Notes: generated by a model from the letters alone, not told the origin. Counted from the first letter of the stretch, positions 38,327-47,742 are shown. The stretch: DNA of 64,000 nt from Palleniella intestinalis (GCF_013166595.1 NZ_JABKKG010000001.1:124001-188000); one strand, 5' to 3'. Numbers and translations are program-made.

Positions 38327-39349
38327 ATGAAAAAGTCATGCCTCCTCATACTGTCCTTGCTTATGTGCTGCCATATCAGCACTTTCGCACAATCTGTGGA
38401 AGTTCCGAGGGATACATCATACACGATAGTTTCAACGTTTCTCCATAACAAGAAATATCATCCCAACATAGAGCTTGCGAAACAGGAGCTGCCTGAGAAT
38501 GTTGTTGCTTACGAGAATGTTGTATATACAACACTGCATAACACGCCTTATGGTGAGCGGGAACTTCGCCTGAACATCTATCGTCCTAAGGACAAAAAGG
38601 TCTGCCCTGCCCTTATCATGGTGCATGGTGGAGGCTGGAACTCCGGTGACGAATCGTTGCAAGTCCCTATGGCAATGGCTATCGCTGCGCAAGGTTATGT
38701 CACGATTACTGTCGAATACCGCCTTCGTCCGGAAGCCACCTACCCTGCCGCCTTGCACGATTTGAAGACGGCTGTGCGTTGGGCTCGTGCCAATGCGGCA
38801 CAGTATGGCATAGACAAAAAGCGGATTGCAATGTCCGGTTGCTCTGCCGGAGGACAGCTTGCCACACTTGTAGGCATGACCAACGGCTCGAAACGTCACG
38901 AAGGTAATGGAGAATGGGCGAAGCAGAGCAGCAAAATACAAGCTGTTGTCAGTATGGATGGCTGTTCAACATTCATATCGCAGAATAACATAGATGATAC
39001 GAATGAGAAGGCGCGCAAATATAACAAAATGCCAATGACGGCTCAATGGCTTGGCGGATTGTATGAAGATGCCAAAGAAAACTGGACAGAGGCTTCGCCT
39101 GTGGCGTGGGTTTCAAGGCATTCTGCACCAGTCTGTTTCATAAACAGTCAGCTGCCACGTTATTCTGACGGCAAAGAGGAACTCATCAAAAAGCTGGATG
39201 CTTATGGCATTTACCATGAAAGTTACATGCATGATGCGCCACTGCACACATTTTGGTTCTTTCATCCTTGGTTTCAACCGACAGTCAATCACACTGTGAA
39301 ATTCCTTGATAAAGTATTCAAAAGCACAGGAAAAAGGAAGCAAACTTGA
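38327..39349 (+). CDS. Secreted alpha/beta-hydrolase, carbohydrate esterase-like
   Basis: 340 residues from the ATG at 38327, which gives a clean signal peptide (MKKSCLLILSLLMCCHISTFAQ). Oxyanion-hole motif MVHGGGWNSGD (about residues 99-109), nucleophile in SGCSAGGQLA (about 177-186), acid/base residues probably in the C-terminal ISQNN and DAPLHTFWFFHPW regions. Resembles BD-FAE/acetyl-esterase type enzymes that remove acyl groups from plant polysaccharides. Exported, but the substrate cannot be fixed from sequence. No polysaccharide-utilisation genes (susC/susD) are next to it. Confidence 0.83.
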   Translation: MKKSCLLILSLLMCCHISTFAQSVEVPRDTSYTIVSTFLHNKKYHPNIELAKQELPENVVAYENVVYTTLHNTPYGERELRLNIYRPKDKKVCPALIMVHGGGWNSGDESLQVPMAMAIAAQGYVTITVEYRLRPEATYPAALHDLKTAVRWARANAAQYGIDKKRIAMSGCSAGGQLATLVGMTNGSKRHEGNGEWAKQSSKIQAVVSMDGCSTFISQNNIDDTNEKARKYNKMPMTAQWLGGLYEDAKENWTEASPVAWVSRHSAPVCFINSQLPRYSDGKEELIKKLDAYGIYHESYMHDAPLHTFWFFHPWFQPTVNHTVKFLDKVFKSTGKRKQT

Positions 39350-39405
39350 GTTTGCAACTTAGGAAACAAAGCTCCACAACTCAATAATCTTGGGAACGCA
39401 TAGCA

Positions 39406-40179
39406 ATGAACAAATATATTGAAATAGCAAAAAAATCCGTTACAGGACTCAATAAATTTGAAGTTACACTCTTAATCACGATTCTTGCTCTCACGGCAAT
39501 AGGCTTTTTGATTAAAGGGGAAGTGACAATCAACACCACTATTGCAGCCATTGCAGCCATATTGGGTGTGTTCTGTGTCGTACTTGGTGCAAAAGGCTCT
39601 ATCGCAAATTGGATATTTGGCACGGTGGAAGCCTTCCTGCATATCTATATATGCTTCTTCACACATATATATGGTGATATGCTCCAGAGATTGGTGTACA
39701 ACCTGCCAATGCAGTTTGTTGGCTGGAAGAAGTGGAAAAAACGCATGCGTGATGATGATTCGCAGACTATCCATACACGATACATGACATGGCAGCAGCG
39801 GTTTCTGACAGCCGTGGCAGTAGCAGCAGGCACTCTTGCCCTTGGAGTGTTCCTTATATATTTTGGTCCATGGATGATAGATACAATGCAAGCTATTTGG
39901 CCTGATATGCAGTTCAAGACCCTGAAGCTGGACTATGACCACCCAATGCAGCTGTGGCTTGACTCTTTCACAACGGTGATGTCAGTAATCACGATGTATG
40001 TCTCTGTCAAAGCGTTTGTGGAACAGTGGTATATGTGGCTTGCAATCAATGTCGCCTATATAGCAATGTGGCTGATGTCCGCTTCGGAATTTTCCTTTAT
40101 GACTGTGGCGAAGTACAGTGTCTACCTTATCAACTCTTTCTACGGAATCTATATGTGGAATAAGTTGAGCAAAGACTGA
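39406..40179 (+). CDS. pnuC: Nicotinamide riboside/mononucleoside transporter PnuC
   Basis: 257 residues with about seven membrane segments. Family features: a GAKGSIANWIFGTVEAFLHIYIC segment, LVYNLPMQFVGWKKWKKR (the conserved PMQFxGW), and the late LDSFTTVMSVITMYV and EQWYMWLAINVAYI. A soluble loop of about 40 residues is unusually long. PnuC imports nicotinamide riboside for NAD synthesis; pncB for nicotinate salvage is in the same window. No thiamin pyrophosphokinase gene follows, although that pairing is common in Bacteroides. Confidence 0.9.
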   Translation: MNKYIEIAKKSVTGLNKFEVTLLITILALTAIGFLIKGEVTINTTIAAIAAILGVFCVVLGAKGSIANWIFGTVEAFLHIYICFFTHIYGDMLQRLVYNLPMQFVGWKKWKKRMRDDDSQTIHTRYMTWQQRFLTAVAVAAGTLALGVFLIYFGPWMIDTMQAIWPDMQFKTLKLDYDHPMQLWLDSFTTVMSVITMYVSVKAFVEQWYMWLAINVAYIAMWLMSASEFSFMTVAKYSVYLINSFYGIYMWNKLSKD

Positions 40180-40235
40180 ACAACTAAATACATGCCTGAC
40201 AAGGCAGCAAAAAAGACTTAAATACACTTTGAATC

Positions 40236-40982
40236 ATGAAAAGTGACAGCATAATAATCATACCGACTTACAACGAGAAGGAGAACATCGAAAAGATAGT
40301 GCGTGCCGTGTTCGGGCTTGAGAAGGCTTTCAACATCCTCGTAATCGATGACGGCTCTCCTGACGGTACAGCGGATATAGTGAAACGACTAATGGAAAAG
40401 GAGTTTAAAGAACGCCTGTTCCTTATCGAACGTTCAGGCAAACTTGGGCTTGGAACAGCGTATATCACGGGATTCAAGTGGGCTCTCAAGGAAGGTTATG
40501 ACTACATTTTTGAAATGGATGCAGACTTTTCACATGACCCCAACGACCTTCCACGCCTGTATTCCGCATGCGCTGACGAGGGAAACGATGTCGCTATCGG
40601 TTCGCGGTATGTCAGTGGTGTGAATGTTGTCAACTGGCCTATGGGGCGAGTGCTCATGTCATATTTCGCTTCAAAGTACGTAAAGGCTGTAACTGGTTTC
40701 AAGATTCACGACACTACTGCCGGATTCAAGTGCTACAAGCGCCGGGTCCTTGAGACCATAGAACTTGACAAGATAAAGTTCAAGGGATATGCTTTCCAAA
40801 TTGAAATGAAATTTACCGCCTACAAGATTGGGTTTAAGATCAAGGAGGTTCCGGTCATTTTTGTCAACAGGCGCGAGGGCACCAGCAAAATGTCCGGCGG
40901 CATTTTTGGGGAAGCATTCTTCGGAGTGATGAGGCTAAGGCTTGACGGTTGGTTCAGAAAATATCCGAAAATCAAAGCTTAG
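40236..40982 (+). CDS. Polyprenol-phosphate mannosyltransferase-like GT2 protein
   Basis: 248 residues of the dolichyl-phosphate mannose synthase (DPM1) family: PTYNEKENIEKIVRA at the N-terminus, NTP-sugar binding DDGSPDGTADIV, metal-binding DADFSHDPNDLP (about residues 94-105), and the late FVNRREGTSKMSGGIF. No membrane segments, so of the short, soluble type. It likely charges undecaprenyl phosphate with mannose or glucose for glycosylation outside the membrane. Confidence 0.9.
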   Translation: MKSDSIIIIPTYNEKENIEKIVRAVFGLEKAFNILVIDDGSPDGTADIVKRLMEKEFKERLFLIERSGKLGLGTAYITGFKWALKEGYDYIFEMDADFSHDPNDLPRLYSACADEGNDVAIGSRYVSGVNVVNWPMGRVLMSYFASKYVKAVTGFKIHDTTAGFKCYKRRVLETIELDKIKFKGYAFQIEMKFTAYKIGFKIKEVPVIFVNRREGTSKMSGGIFGEAFFGVMRLRLDGWFRKYPKIKA

Positions 40983-41062
40983 ATCTTCAATATCCGGAAT
41001 AACACCTATGATGTTTCTTTCCGGTGTCTTCACAATAAGAACAGCAATACTTATATATTTGC

Positions 41063-41656
41063 ATGAAAGTAGCTATAATAAAATATAATGCAGGAAACAT
41101 TTATTCCGTTGTCAACGCTTTGCGCCGTATAGGCATAGAGCCGATACTCACTGACAATGCCGAGCAGATTCGTAATGCTGACAAGGTGATATTTCCGGGA
41201 CAAGGTGAGGCAAAGTCTGCTATGGAATATCTGCGCGAGCGTGGCCTTGACAGCGTTATACGCTCATTGAAGCAACCGGTTCTCGGTATATGTGTGGGAC
41301 AACAGCTTCTTTGCCGTCATTCGGAAGAAGGCGACACAGACTGCATCGGCATATTTCCAATGGAAGTGAAACGCTTCTGCCCTACTTGTCATGAGGAAAA
41401 AATTCCACAAATGGGTTGGAACAGCATTACGGACTTGAAGTCTCCGCTGTTTGACAATGTCATGGAAAACGATTATGTCTATTTTGTGCATAGCTATTAT
41501 GTCCCTCTCCATAAGGACTATACTATCGCGACAGCTGACTTCACTCTGTCATATTCGGCTGCCATCCATACGGGAAATTTCTACGCTACTCAGTTTCATC
41601 CGGAAAAAAGCGGTGATGTCGGTTCCCGTATCTTAGAAAATTTCATAAAACTTTAA
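41063..41656 (+). CDS. hisH: Imidazole glycerol phosphate synthase, glutaminase subunit
   Basis: 197 residues, class I glutamine amidotransferase: N-terminal IKYNAGNIYSVVNALRR, oxyanion loop FPGQGEA, nucleophile Cys in GICVGQQLL (about residue 77), His-Glu in TQFHPEKSG. Supplies ammonia to HisF. First gene of a tight plus-strand operon hisH-hisA-hisF-hisI-hisE, 33 kb from hisGDC. A TATATTTG just before the ATG (41054-41061) is too close to be its promoter unless the mRNA is nearly leaderless. Confidence 0.97.
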   Translation: MKVAIIKYNAGNIYSVVNALRRIGIEPILTDNAEQIRNADKVIFPGQGEAKSAMEYLRERGLDSVIRSLKQPVLGICVGQQLLCRHSEEGDTDCIGIFPMEVKRFCPTCHEEKIPQMGWNSITDLKSPLFDNVMENDYVYFVHSYYVPLHKDYTIATADFTLSYSAAIHTGNFYATQFHPEKSGDVGSRILENFIKL

Positions 41657-41687
41657 CAGCGGAATGTCCGCAGACTGCATAATAATA

Positions 41688-42404
41688 ATGATAGAACTCA
41701 TACCGGCTATAGATATTATTGACGGCAAATGCGTCCGACTTACCAAAGGGGACTATGACCGCAAGAAGGTGTACAACGAAGACCCTGTTGCCGTTGCCGT
41801 TGAATTTGAGCGCCTTGGTTTCAAGCGTTTGCACGTTGTTGACCTTGACGGTGCAAAGTCACGTCACATTGTAAATGACGCAACACTTCGTGCAATAACT
41901 TCTGCTACAAGTCTGACCGTTGATTTCGGTGGAGGAATAAAGACGGATTCTGATATAGAAAAGGCATTTGAGGCAGGGGCAGCAATGGTTACACTCGGCA
42001 GTATTGCTGTGACTTCTCCTGAACTGTGCGTTCAATGGCTACAACAATATGGGGCGGAAAGAATCATACTTGGTGCTGATGTACGCAACGGAAAAATCAG
42101 TATCAATGGCTGGAAGGAAGATTCACAAGAAGACCTTCTCCCTTTTCTGCAGAAATATGTAGGTATGGGGGTGAAGAATGTGCTATGTACAGAAATAAGC
42201 AAAGATGGGACTTTGCAAGGTCCGGCGGTAGCATTGTACAAGCAAGTCATGCAAGAATTTCCGGACTTGCACTTGATAGCTTCTGGTGGAGTCTCTTCCA
42301 ATGAAGACATTGAGGAACTTAACAACAGTGGTATCCCAGCTGTTGTTTTTGGCAAAGCGTTTTATGAGGGGCGCATAGATGTCACAAAGCTGATAATAAA
42401 ATAA
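41688..42404 (+). CDS. hisA: ProFAR isomerase
   Basis: 238 residues, (beta/alpha)8 barrel catalysing the Amadori rearrangement of ProFAR. Catalytic Asp8 lies in [14 protein letters not shown] and the second in the [12 protein letters not shown] segment (about residue 128). Phosphate sites [11 protein letters not shown] and [10 protein letters not shown] are clear. The start MIELIPAID is chosen; an in-frame ATG at 41664 adds eight unsupported residues. It lies 31 nt after hisH and 16 nt before hisF. Confidence 0.96.
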   Translation: MIELIPAIDIIDGKCVRLTKGDYDRKKVYNEDPVAVAVEFERLGFKRLHVVDLDGAKSRHIVNDATLRAITSATSLTVDFGGGIKTDSDIEKAFEAGAAMVTLGSIAVTSPELCVQWLQQYGAERIILGADVRNGKISINGWKEDSQEDLLPFLQKYVGMGVKNVLCTEISKDGTLQGPAVALYKQVMQEFPDLHLIASGGVSSNEDIEELNNSGIPAVVFGKAFYEGRIDVTKLIIK

Positions 42405-42420
42405 CAAAACACCTTACCAA

Positions 42421-43179
42421 ATGAGTCTGGCAAAAAGAATAATTCCCTGTCTCGATGTCAAGAATGGCGAGACTGTCAAAGGAACAAACTTCGTTAATCT
42501 GCGTTCTGCAGGAGACCCTGTGGAATTAGGCAAAATATATTCGGAGAATGGTGCTGATGAGCTTGTGTTTCTTGATATAACAGCATCCTTTGAGGAGAGA
42601 AAGACCTTTGTTGAAATGGTGAGCCGTGTTGCGCAGGAGGTGAATATACCGTTCACCGTAGGAGGTGGCATTAATCAATTAGAGGATGTCACCAATCTGC
42701 TGAATGCCGGTGCTGACAAAGTGAGCGTAAATAGTGCCGCCCTAAGACGCCCTGAGCTGATTTCGGAAATAACGTCATTGTATGGTTCCCAGGTCTGTGT
42801 ATGCGCTATAGATGCGCGTATGGATGAAGATGGCTGGCATTGCTATTTGAATGGCGGGCGCATACGTACAGAACGAGGGCTTTTTGGATGGGCAAAAGAG
42901 GCGCAGGAGCGTGGTGCCGGTGAGATTCTGTTCACATCAATGAACCATGATGGAGTGAAAACTGGATATGCTAATGAAGCCTTGGCGCGTTTAGCTGACG
43001 AGTTATCCATCCCCGTAATAGCTTCAGGAGGTGCAGGAAAGATGGAACATTTCAAAGAGGCCTTTACCATTGGTAAGGCTGATGCTGCACTCGCAGCTTC
43101 TGTTTTCCATTTCGGGGAGATTTCCATTCCTGCATTGAAAAAATATTTGAATAATGAAGGCATAAATATGAGATTATGA
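42421..43179 (+). CDS. hisF: Imidazole glycerol phosphate synthase, cyclase subunit
   Basis: 252 residues, barrel cyclase partner of HisH. Catalytic Asp11 in [14 protein letters not shown], second Asp in [15 protein letters not shown], phosphate sites [11 protein letters not shown] and [11 protein letters not shown]. The reaction yields IGP and AICAR. Its stop overlaps the hisI ATG by four bases (ATGA). Confidence 0.97.
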   Translation: MSLAKRIIPCLDVKNGETVKGTNFVNLRSAGDPVELGKIYSENGADELVFLDITASFEERKTFVEMVSRVAQEVNIPFTVGGGINQLEDVTNLLNAGADKVSVNSAALRRPELISEITSLYGSQVCVCAIDARMDEDGWHCYLNGGRIRTERGLFGWAKEAQERGAGEILFTSMNHDGVKTGYANEALARLADELSIPVIASGGAGKMEHFKEAFTIGKADAALAASVFHFGEISIPALKKYLNNEGINMRL

Positions 43180-43487
43180 ATATAGATTTTGAAAAAGGCG
43201 GCGGACTTGTACCAGCTATCATCCAAGATGCAGAAACGAAAAATGTCCTGATGCTTGGATATATGAATGAGGAAGCTCTCAGGAAAACACTTGATACAAA
43301 GAAAGTGACATTCTGGAGTCGTGGCAGAAACTGCCTGTGGACGAAGGGCGAGACAAGCGGCAATTTCCTTGACCTCGTTGATATAAAGGTAGATTGCGAC
43401 AATGACACTCTTCTTTTGAAGGTTCATCCGCATGGTCCGACTTGCCATACAGGCACTGATACATGTTGGGGCGAAGAAAACAAATAA
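43176..43487 (+). CDS. hisI: Phosphoribosyl-AMP cyclohydrolase (stand-alone)
   Basis: 103 residues: [49 protein letters not shown] (metal and substrate site), DCDNDTLLL and the zinc-binding cysteines in [15 protein letters not shown]. In many Bacteroidales this domain is fused to HisE; here a TAA stop ends it right where the linker would be. hisE follows after 25 nt in another frame. Confidence 0.95.
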   Translation: MNIDFEKGGGLVPAIIQDAETKNVLMLGYMNEEALRKTLDTKKVTFWSRGRNCLWTKGETSGNFLDLVDIKVDCDNDTLLLKVHPHGPTCHTGTDTCWGEENK

Positions 43488-43512
43488 AAGTCATTTACAA
43501 AGAAATATAGTC

Positions 43513-43833
43513 ATGATAAACAACGATAAAAATCCACTCCTGTTTCTTTCTGAATTACAGGATTTCATAGAAAAGCGTCATCAGGAAATGCCTGAAGGTT
43601 CATATACGACATCCCTGTTCAAAGATGGTTTGAACCGTATGGCCCAGAAAGTAGGTGAAGAAGCTCTTGAACTTGTCATAGAGGCTACAAATGGCACAAA
43701 TGACCGTCTGGTTTATGAAGGTTCAGACATGCTTTACCACCTTATTGTGCTTCTCACATCAAAAGGGTTGCGTATCGAAGACCTTGCAAAGGAGTTACAG
43801 GTGCGCCATGACCCTAACTGGCGGAAACATTAA
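43513..43833 (+). CDS. hisE: Phosphoribosyl-ATP pyrophosphatase (stand-alone)
   Basis: 106 residues; all-alpha NTP-PPase fold with the ExxE-type motif in QKVGEEALELVIEAT and the later EGSDMLYHLIVLL. Second step of histidine synthesis. The start MINNDKNPLLFL (ATG 43513) fits the family; the frame is open 81 nt further upstream into hisI, but those residues have no similarity. It follows hisI by 25 nt and precedes the FtsE-like gene by 11 nt. Confidence 0.95.
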   Translation: MINNDKNPLLFLSELQDFIEKRHQEMPEGSYTTSLFKDGLNRMAQKVGEEALELVIEATNGTNDRLVYEGSDMLYHLIVLLTSKGLRIEDLAKELQVRHDPNWRKH

Positions 43834-43844
43834 CAAAGGACAAA

Positions 43845-44522
43845 ATGCTTATAGACTATAAAAACGCTACAATATATCAGGACGAACAGTGCATCCTGAA
43901 AGACATTAATTTCCGAGCCGATGAGGGAGAGTTCATCTATCTTATTGGCAAAGTTGGTTCAGGTAAGAGTTCCCTACTGAAGACATTCTATTGCGAACTC
44001 GACATTGACGAGGCAGAGAACGCTATGGTTCTTGACCGTGAAATCATGAAGATAAAGCGCAAGCATATTCCTGAGCTACGGCGTGAGATGGGCATCATAT
44101 TCCAAGATTTCAAGCTACTTCATGATCGCACAGTGTACAACAACTTGCATTTCGTGCTAAAAGCTACAGGATGGCAGAAAAAAGATGAAATCGATACACG
44201 AATAGATGAGGTGCTGGAGGCTGTCGGTATGACAGAAGCCAAGGAAAGCCTGCCACATGAACTGTCGGGTGGCGAACAGCAACGTATAGCTATTGCACGT
44301 GCTTTGCTCAATAAGCCGAAGGTTATAATTGCCGACGAGCCGACTGGAAACCTTGACCCAGAAACTGCCGAGAATATAGTTGCACTGCTGAAAGGCATCA
44401 CACGCACAGGGACAACAGTTATTATGTCCACACACAACATACCTATGCTTGACAAATTCCCAGGAATTGTCTATCGCTGTGAAAATAGCACACTAACAGA
44501 AATAAACAATAAAAACATATAG
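43845..44522 (+). CDS. ftsE: FtsE-like ABC ATPase
   Basis: 225 residues. Walker A GKVGSGKSS (about 36-44), Q-loop GIIFQDFKLLHDRTVYNN, signature LSGGEQQR (about 140), Walker B IIADEPTGNLDPE, H-loop STHN. The sequence around the Q-loop is like FtsE, which with FtsX activates peptidoglycan hydrolases at division. No ftsX gene is adjacent; it lies between hisE and lysC with gaps of 11 and 4 nt. Confidence 0.85.
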   Translation: MLIDYKNATIYQDEQCILKDINFRADEGEFIYLIGKVGSGKSSLLKTFYCELDIDEAENAMVLDREIMKIKRKHIPELRREMGIIFQDFKLLHDRTVYNNLHFVLKATGWQKKDEIDTRIDEVLEAVGMTEAKESLPHELSGGEQQRIAIARALLNKPKVIIADEPTGNLDPETAENIVALLKGITRTGTTVIMSTHNIPMLDKFPGIVYRCENSTLTEINNKNI

Positions 44523-44526
44523 AATT

Positions 44527-45843
44527 ATGAAAGTAATGAAATTTGGTGGCACATCTGTCGGCTCACCAGAAAGAATGAAAGATGTATGCAAACTCATCAC
44601 CAAAAGTGGTGAATCAACATTCATTGTTCTGTCAGCCATGTCTGGTACTACCAACTCTCTTCTTGAGATCTCCAACTATTTCTACAAGAAGAACATTGAT
44701 GGAGCGCACGACATCATCAACCAACTGAAAAAGAAGTACATGAAGCACGTTGATGAGTTGTACACAGATAAAGGCATCAAGGCTGAAATCACCGAATTTC
44801 TGAATGACCGTTTCCAGTATCTGCATTCTTTCTCAAAAGACACTTTCACAAGTTTCGAAGAGCGTGCCGTTGTGGCACAGGGAGAGATAATGTCTACAAA
44901 TATGGTGGTTGCTTATCTCAGGCAGATTGGAATAAAAGCTATTCTGCTCCCTGCTCTTGATTTCATGAAAACCGACAAGAACCAAGAACCGGACATGGCT
45001 TTCATAAGGGAGAATCTCAGCAAGATTCTTGATGAGAACCCAGGTTACCAGATTTATATTACCCAAGGATTCATCTGCCGTAATGCTTATGGCGAGATTG
45101 ACAACTTGCAGCGTGGTGGCTCAGACTATACAGCGTCCATCATTGGTGCTGCAATAAAGGCAGAGGAAATTCAGATTTGGACAGACATTGATGGTATGCA
45201 CAATAATGACCCGCGTATTGTGGAACATACAGAACCTGTACATCAGTTGAACTTTGAGGAAGCTGCAGAACTGGCATATTTTGGTGCGAAGATACTCCAC
45301 CCTACTTGTGTTCAGCCGGCAAAGAATGCAGGAATTCCTGTTGCGTTGAAGAACACAATGGCTCCGGAAGCTCCAGGAACTATCATCAATAATGAACTTC
45401 AGCGTGGTACGATAAAGGCTGTTGCTGCGAAAGACAATATTACAGCCATCAAAATAAAATCATCGCGTATGCTTCTTGCATCAGGGTTTCTGAGCAAAGT
45501 GTTCAATACTTTTGAGAAATTCAAGACTTCCATTGACATGGTCTGCACGTCGGAAGTTGGTGTTTCAATGTCGATAGACAACACTACTCATCTTGATGCC
45601 ATTGTGGATAAACTGAAGCACTATGGCACAGTGACTGTTGATACGGACATGTGCATCATCTGTGTTGCTGGCGACCTTGATTGGGAGAATGTCGGATTCG
45701 AGGCAAGGGCAACGGCTGCAATGAAAGACATTCCTGTACGCATGATATCTTATGGTGGTTCAAACTATAATATATCATTCCTCATACGTGAATGTGACAA
45801 GCAAAGAGCGTTGCAGAATCTTTCTGATGCATTGTTCAAATAA
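44527..45843 (+). CDS. lysC: Aspartate kinase (monofunctional)
   Basis: 438 residues; phosphorylates aspartate, the entry to lysine, threonine, methionine and DAP. N-terminal KFGGTSVGSPERM, VLSAMSGTTNSLL, TQGFICRNAYGEIDNLQRGGSDYTAS, then two ACT domains (about 300-438) for feedback control. No homoserine dehydrogenase fusion. It is followed by a perfect 14-bp hairpin and lysA, so this locus makes the two ends of the DAP/lysine pathway. Confidence 0.96.
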   Translation: MKVMKFGGTSVGSPERMKDVCKLITKSGESTFIVLSAMSGTTNSLLEISNYFYKKNIDGAHDIINQLKKKYMKHVDELYTDKGIKAEITEFLNDRFQYLHSFSKDTFTSFEERAVVAQGEIMSTNMVVAYLRQIGIKAILLPALDFMKTDKNQEPDMAFIRENLSKILDENPGYQIYITQGFICRNAYGEIDNLQRGGSDYTASIIGAAIKAEEIQIWTDIDGMHNNDPRIVEHTEPVHQLNFEEAAELAYFGAKILHPTCVQPAKNAGIPVALKNTMAPEAPGTIINNELQRGTIKAVAAKDNITAIKIKSSRMLLASGFLSKVFNTFEKFKTSIDMVCTSEVGVSMSIDNTTHLDAIVDKLKHYGTVTVDTDMCIICVAGDLDWENVGFEARATAAMKDIPVRMISYGGSNYNISFLIRECDKQRALQNLSDALFK

Positions 45844-45850
45844 CCAATGA

Positions 45851-45885
45851 TACATGCCGCATATAATGATGATATGCGGCATGTA
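45851..45885 (+). other. Perfect 14-bp hairpin between lysC and lysA
   Basis: TACATGCCGCATAT (45851-45864) and ATATGCGGCATGTA (45872-45885), loop AATGATG. It begins 8 nt after the lysC stop and ends 59 nt before the lysA ATG. No T-run follows on either strand, so it is not a standard intrinsic terminator; mRNA processing or 3' protection of lysC is possible. Confidence 0.75.
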
Positions 45886-45944
45886 CTCAGGACTGATATA
45901 CAATTACAATATTTCCAAAATCAAGGTACATATATTTCACAACG

Positions 45945-47099
45945 ATGTTTCCGATAGACAAATTTCAAAATATAGAAACCCCATTCTATTATTACGACAC
46001 GGAGCTGCTCCGCACAACACTAAACACAATAAATAACGAAATCGGCAAGTATGAGAACTATTGTGTACATTATGCTATAAAAGCAAACGCAAACCAGAAG
46101 GTACTTAGGATAATCGCTGAGGCTGGATTGGGTGCAGATTGTGTCAGTGGCAATGAAATAAAGGCTGCTCTTGAAGCCGGCTTTCCTGCAAGCAAAATAG
46201 TGTACGCAGGAGTAGCCAAGACTGATAAGGAGATTCTTTTGGGCATAGACAATGACATCTTCTGTTTTAACTGCGAAAGCATTGAAGAACTGGAAGTTAT
46301 ACAGCAGCTTGCTGCATCACGACACAAAAAGGCACAAATAGCATTCCGCATTAACCCTGATGTTGGTGCACACACTCACTCCAATATAACCACGGGACTT
46401 GCTGAAAACAAATTCGGCATTCCCATGGCAGACATGGAAAAGGTCATTATGCTGGCTAAGAACATGCCAAACATTGAGTTCATAGGACTTCATTTCCATA
46501 TTGGAAGCCAGATACTTGAGATGGAGGACTTCGAGGCATTGTGCAACCGTATTAATGAATTGCAAGAACGTCTTGAGGAACAAGGTATAGTGGTACAGAA
46601 CATTAATGTTGGTGGCGGTTTGGGTATAGACTATGAGAATCCAAAACAAAATCCTGTTCCTGATTTCAAATCCTTTTTCGAAGTGTATGCAAAAAACATG
46701 AAAGTGCGTCATGGGCAAAAAATTCATTTTGAACCCGGACGTTCCGTTGTTGGGCAAATGGGAACTCTCATAACACGTACTATCTATGTAAAGAAAGGGA
46801 CAAAGAAGGAGTTCTGCATACTTGATGCCGGAATGACAGACCTTATCCGCCCTGCTCTATATGATGCCTATCATTATATTGAGAATATTTCCAATCCAAA
46901 TGGGACAATAAAGGAATACGATGTTGTAGGTCCAATCTGTGAATCTTCCGATGTGTTTGCCAAAAACTATAATATGGCAGAAACGAAACGTGGAGACTTT
47001 ATAGCAATATGCTCTGCAGGAGCTTATGGTGAGATTATGGCATCACAATATAACTGCCGCCCATTGCCAATTGGGTATCTTTCTGAAGAGTTCAAATAA
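45945..47099 (+). CDS. lysA: Diaminopimelate decarboxylase
   Basis: PLP enzyme making lysine from meso-DAP. 384 residues. PLP lysine in HYAIKANANQKVL (about residues 43-55), GLGADCVSGNEI, HFHIGSQI, GGGLGIDY, EPGRSVVGQMG, DAGMTDLIRPALYDAYH and CESSDVFAKN (catalytic Cys). ATG at 45945 gives the usual N-terminus MFPIDKFQNIETPFYYYD. Confidence 0.96.
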   Translation: MFPIDKFQNIETPFYYYDTELLRTTLNTINNEIGKYENYCVHYAIKANANQKVLRIIAEAGLGADCVSGNEIKAALEAGFPASKIVYAGVAKTDKEILLGIDNDIFCFNCESIEELEVIQQLAASRHKKAQIAFRINPDVGAHTHSNITTGLAENKFGIPMADMEKVIMLAKNMPNIEFIGLHFHIGSQILEMEDFEALCNRINELQERLEEQGIVVQNINVGGGLGIDYENPKQNPVPDFKSFFEVYAKNMKVRHGQKIHFEPGRSVVGQMGTLITRTIYVKKGTKKEFCILDAGMTDLIRPALYDAYHYIENISNPNGTIKEYDVVGPICESSDVFAKNYNMAETKRGDFIAICSAGAYGEIMASQYNCRPLPIGYLSEEFK

Positions 47100-47136
47100 C
47101 AAACAACAGTAAGGCTGTAATCATGCCTGAAGCGAT

Positions 47137-47742
47137 ATGAGCAAGAACATTTCAATAATAATAATAACCAATGACAATGACATTGTATTGCGTGACACAT
47201 TACCAACAGTATTGTGTCAGCAATATGATGCCAGGTTTGAGGTGATTGTCGTCCGTGAGACAAAGAAGGGTGACATAAAAGATATTCTTGAGCCGTTCTA
47301 TCAGCAATATGAAAATCTTCACTCAACATATCTTCCTGACCAGCCGCAATATGTCACTAATGAGGAAATAGAAATCTTACTTGGAGTAAAAGCGGCAAAG
47401 TATGACAATGTGGTAATGATTTCTCCTGCATTCTCTCCTGAGTCGGACGAATGGCTTCAACAAGTCGGCAATGTTCTTGAGGAATATCCATTGTCAGACG
47501 ACAATCGACCGATTATGCTTGGAGATGCACACATTAAGAAGATAGGATTTTTCAAACGCTATAAACATAAGCGTGAAGTGAGGAAAATTATCAAGAAATG
47601 GTGTAAGCCACATGGAGTGAACAGAAAAAGCCTGTATCTCAGCAAGGAAAATGCGGGGCTGTTTTCCATAGCATTTCTGCATGATAGTTATATCCGTGAT
47701 ATGTCGCTCCGCAATATAATATACAAGCAGATTTATATATAA
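47137..47742 (+). CDS. Short GT2-fold glycosyltransferase-like protein
   Basis: 201 residues. The N-terminus ISIIIITNDNDIVLRDTLPTVLCQQYDARFEVIVVRE is the start of a GT-A (family 2) fold. A typical DxD metal motif is not evident; VMISPAFSPESDEW stands where it might be. Nothing follows the fold, so it is shorter than most GT2 enzymes. It lies 20 nt before another sugar-transferase-like gene and the two may work together (inference). Confidence 0.65.
   Translation: MSKNISIIIITNDNDIVLRDTLPTVLCQQYDARFEVIVVRETKKGDIKDILEPFYQQYENLHSTYLPDQPQYVTNEEIEILLGVKAAKYDNVVMISPAFSPESDEWLQQVGNVLEEYPLSDDNRPIMLGDAHIKKIGFFKRYKHKREVRKIIKKWCKPHGVNRKSLYLSKENAGLFSIAFLHDSYIRDMSLRNIIYKQIYI

Noticed and set aside
38264..39349. 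Longer esterase start
   Set aside because: The extension covers the promoter boxes and hides the signal peptide that starts at 38327.
41054..41061. TATATTTG as the hisH promoter -7 box
   Set aside because: It ends one base before the hisH ATG, so the predicted start would fall inside the gene.
45854..46036. 60-codon frame between lysC and lysA
   Set aside because: It is made largely of the hairpin arms and then overlaps lysA in another frame.
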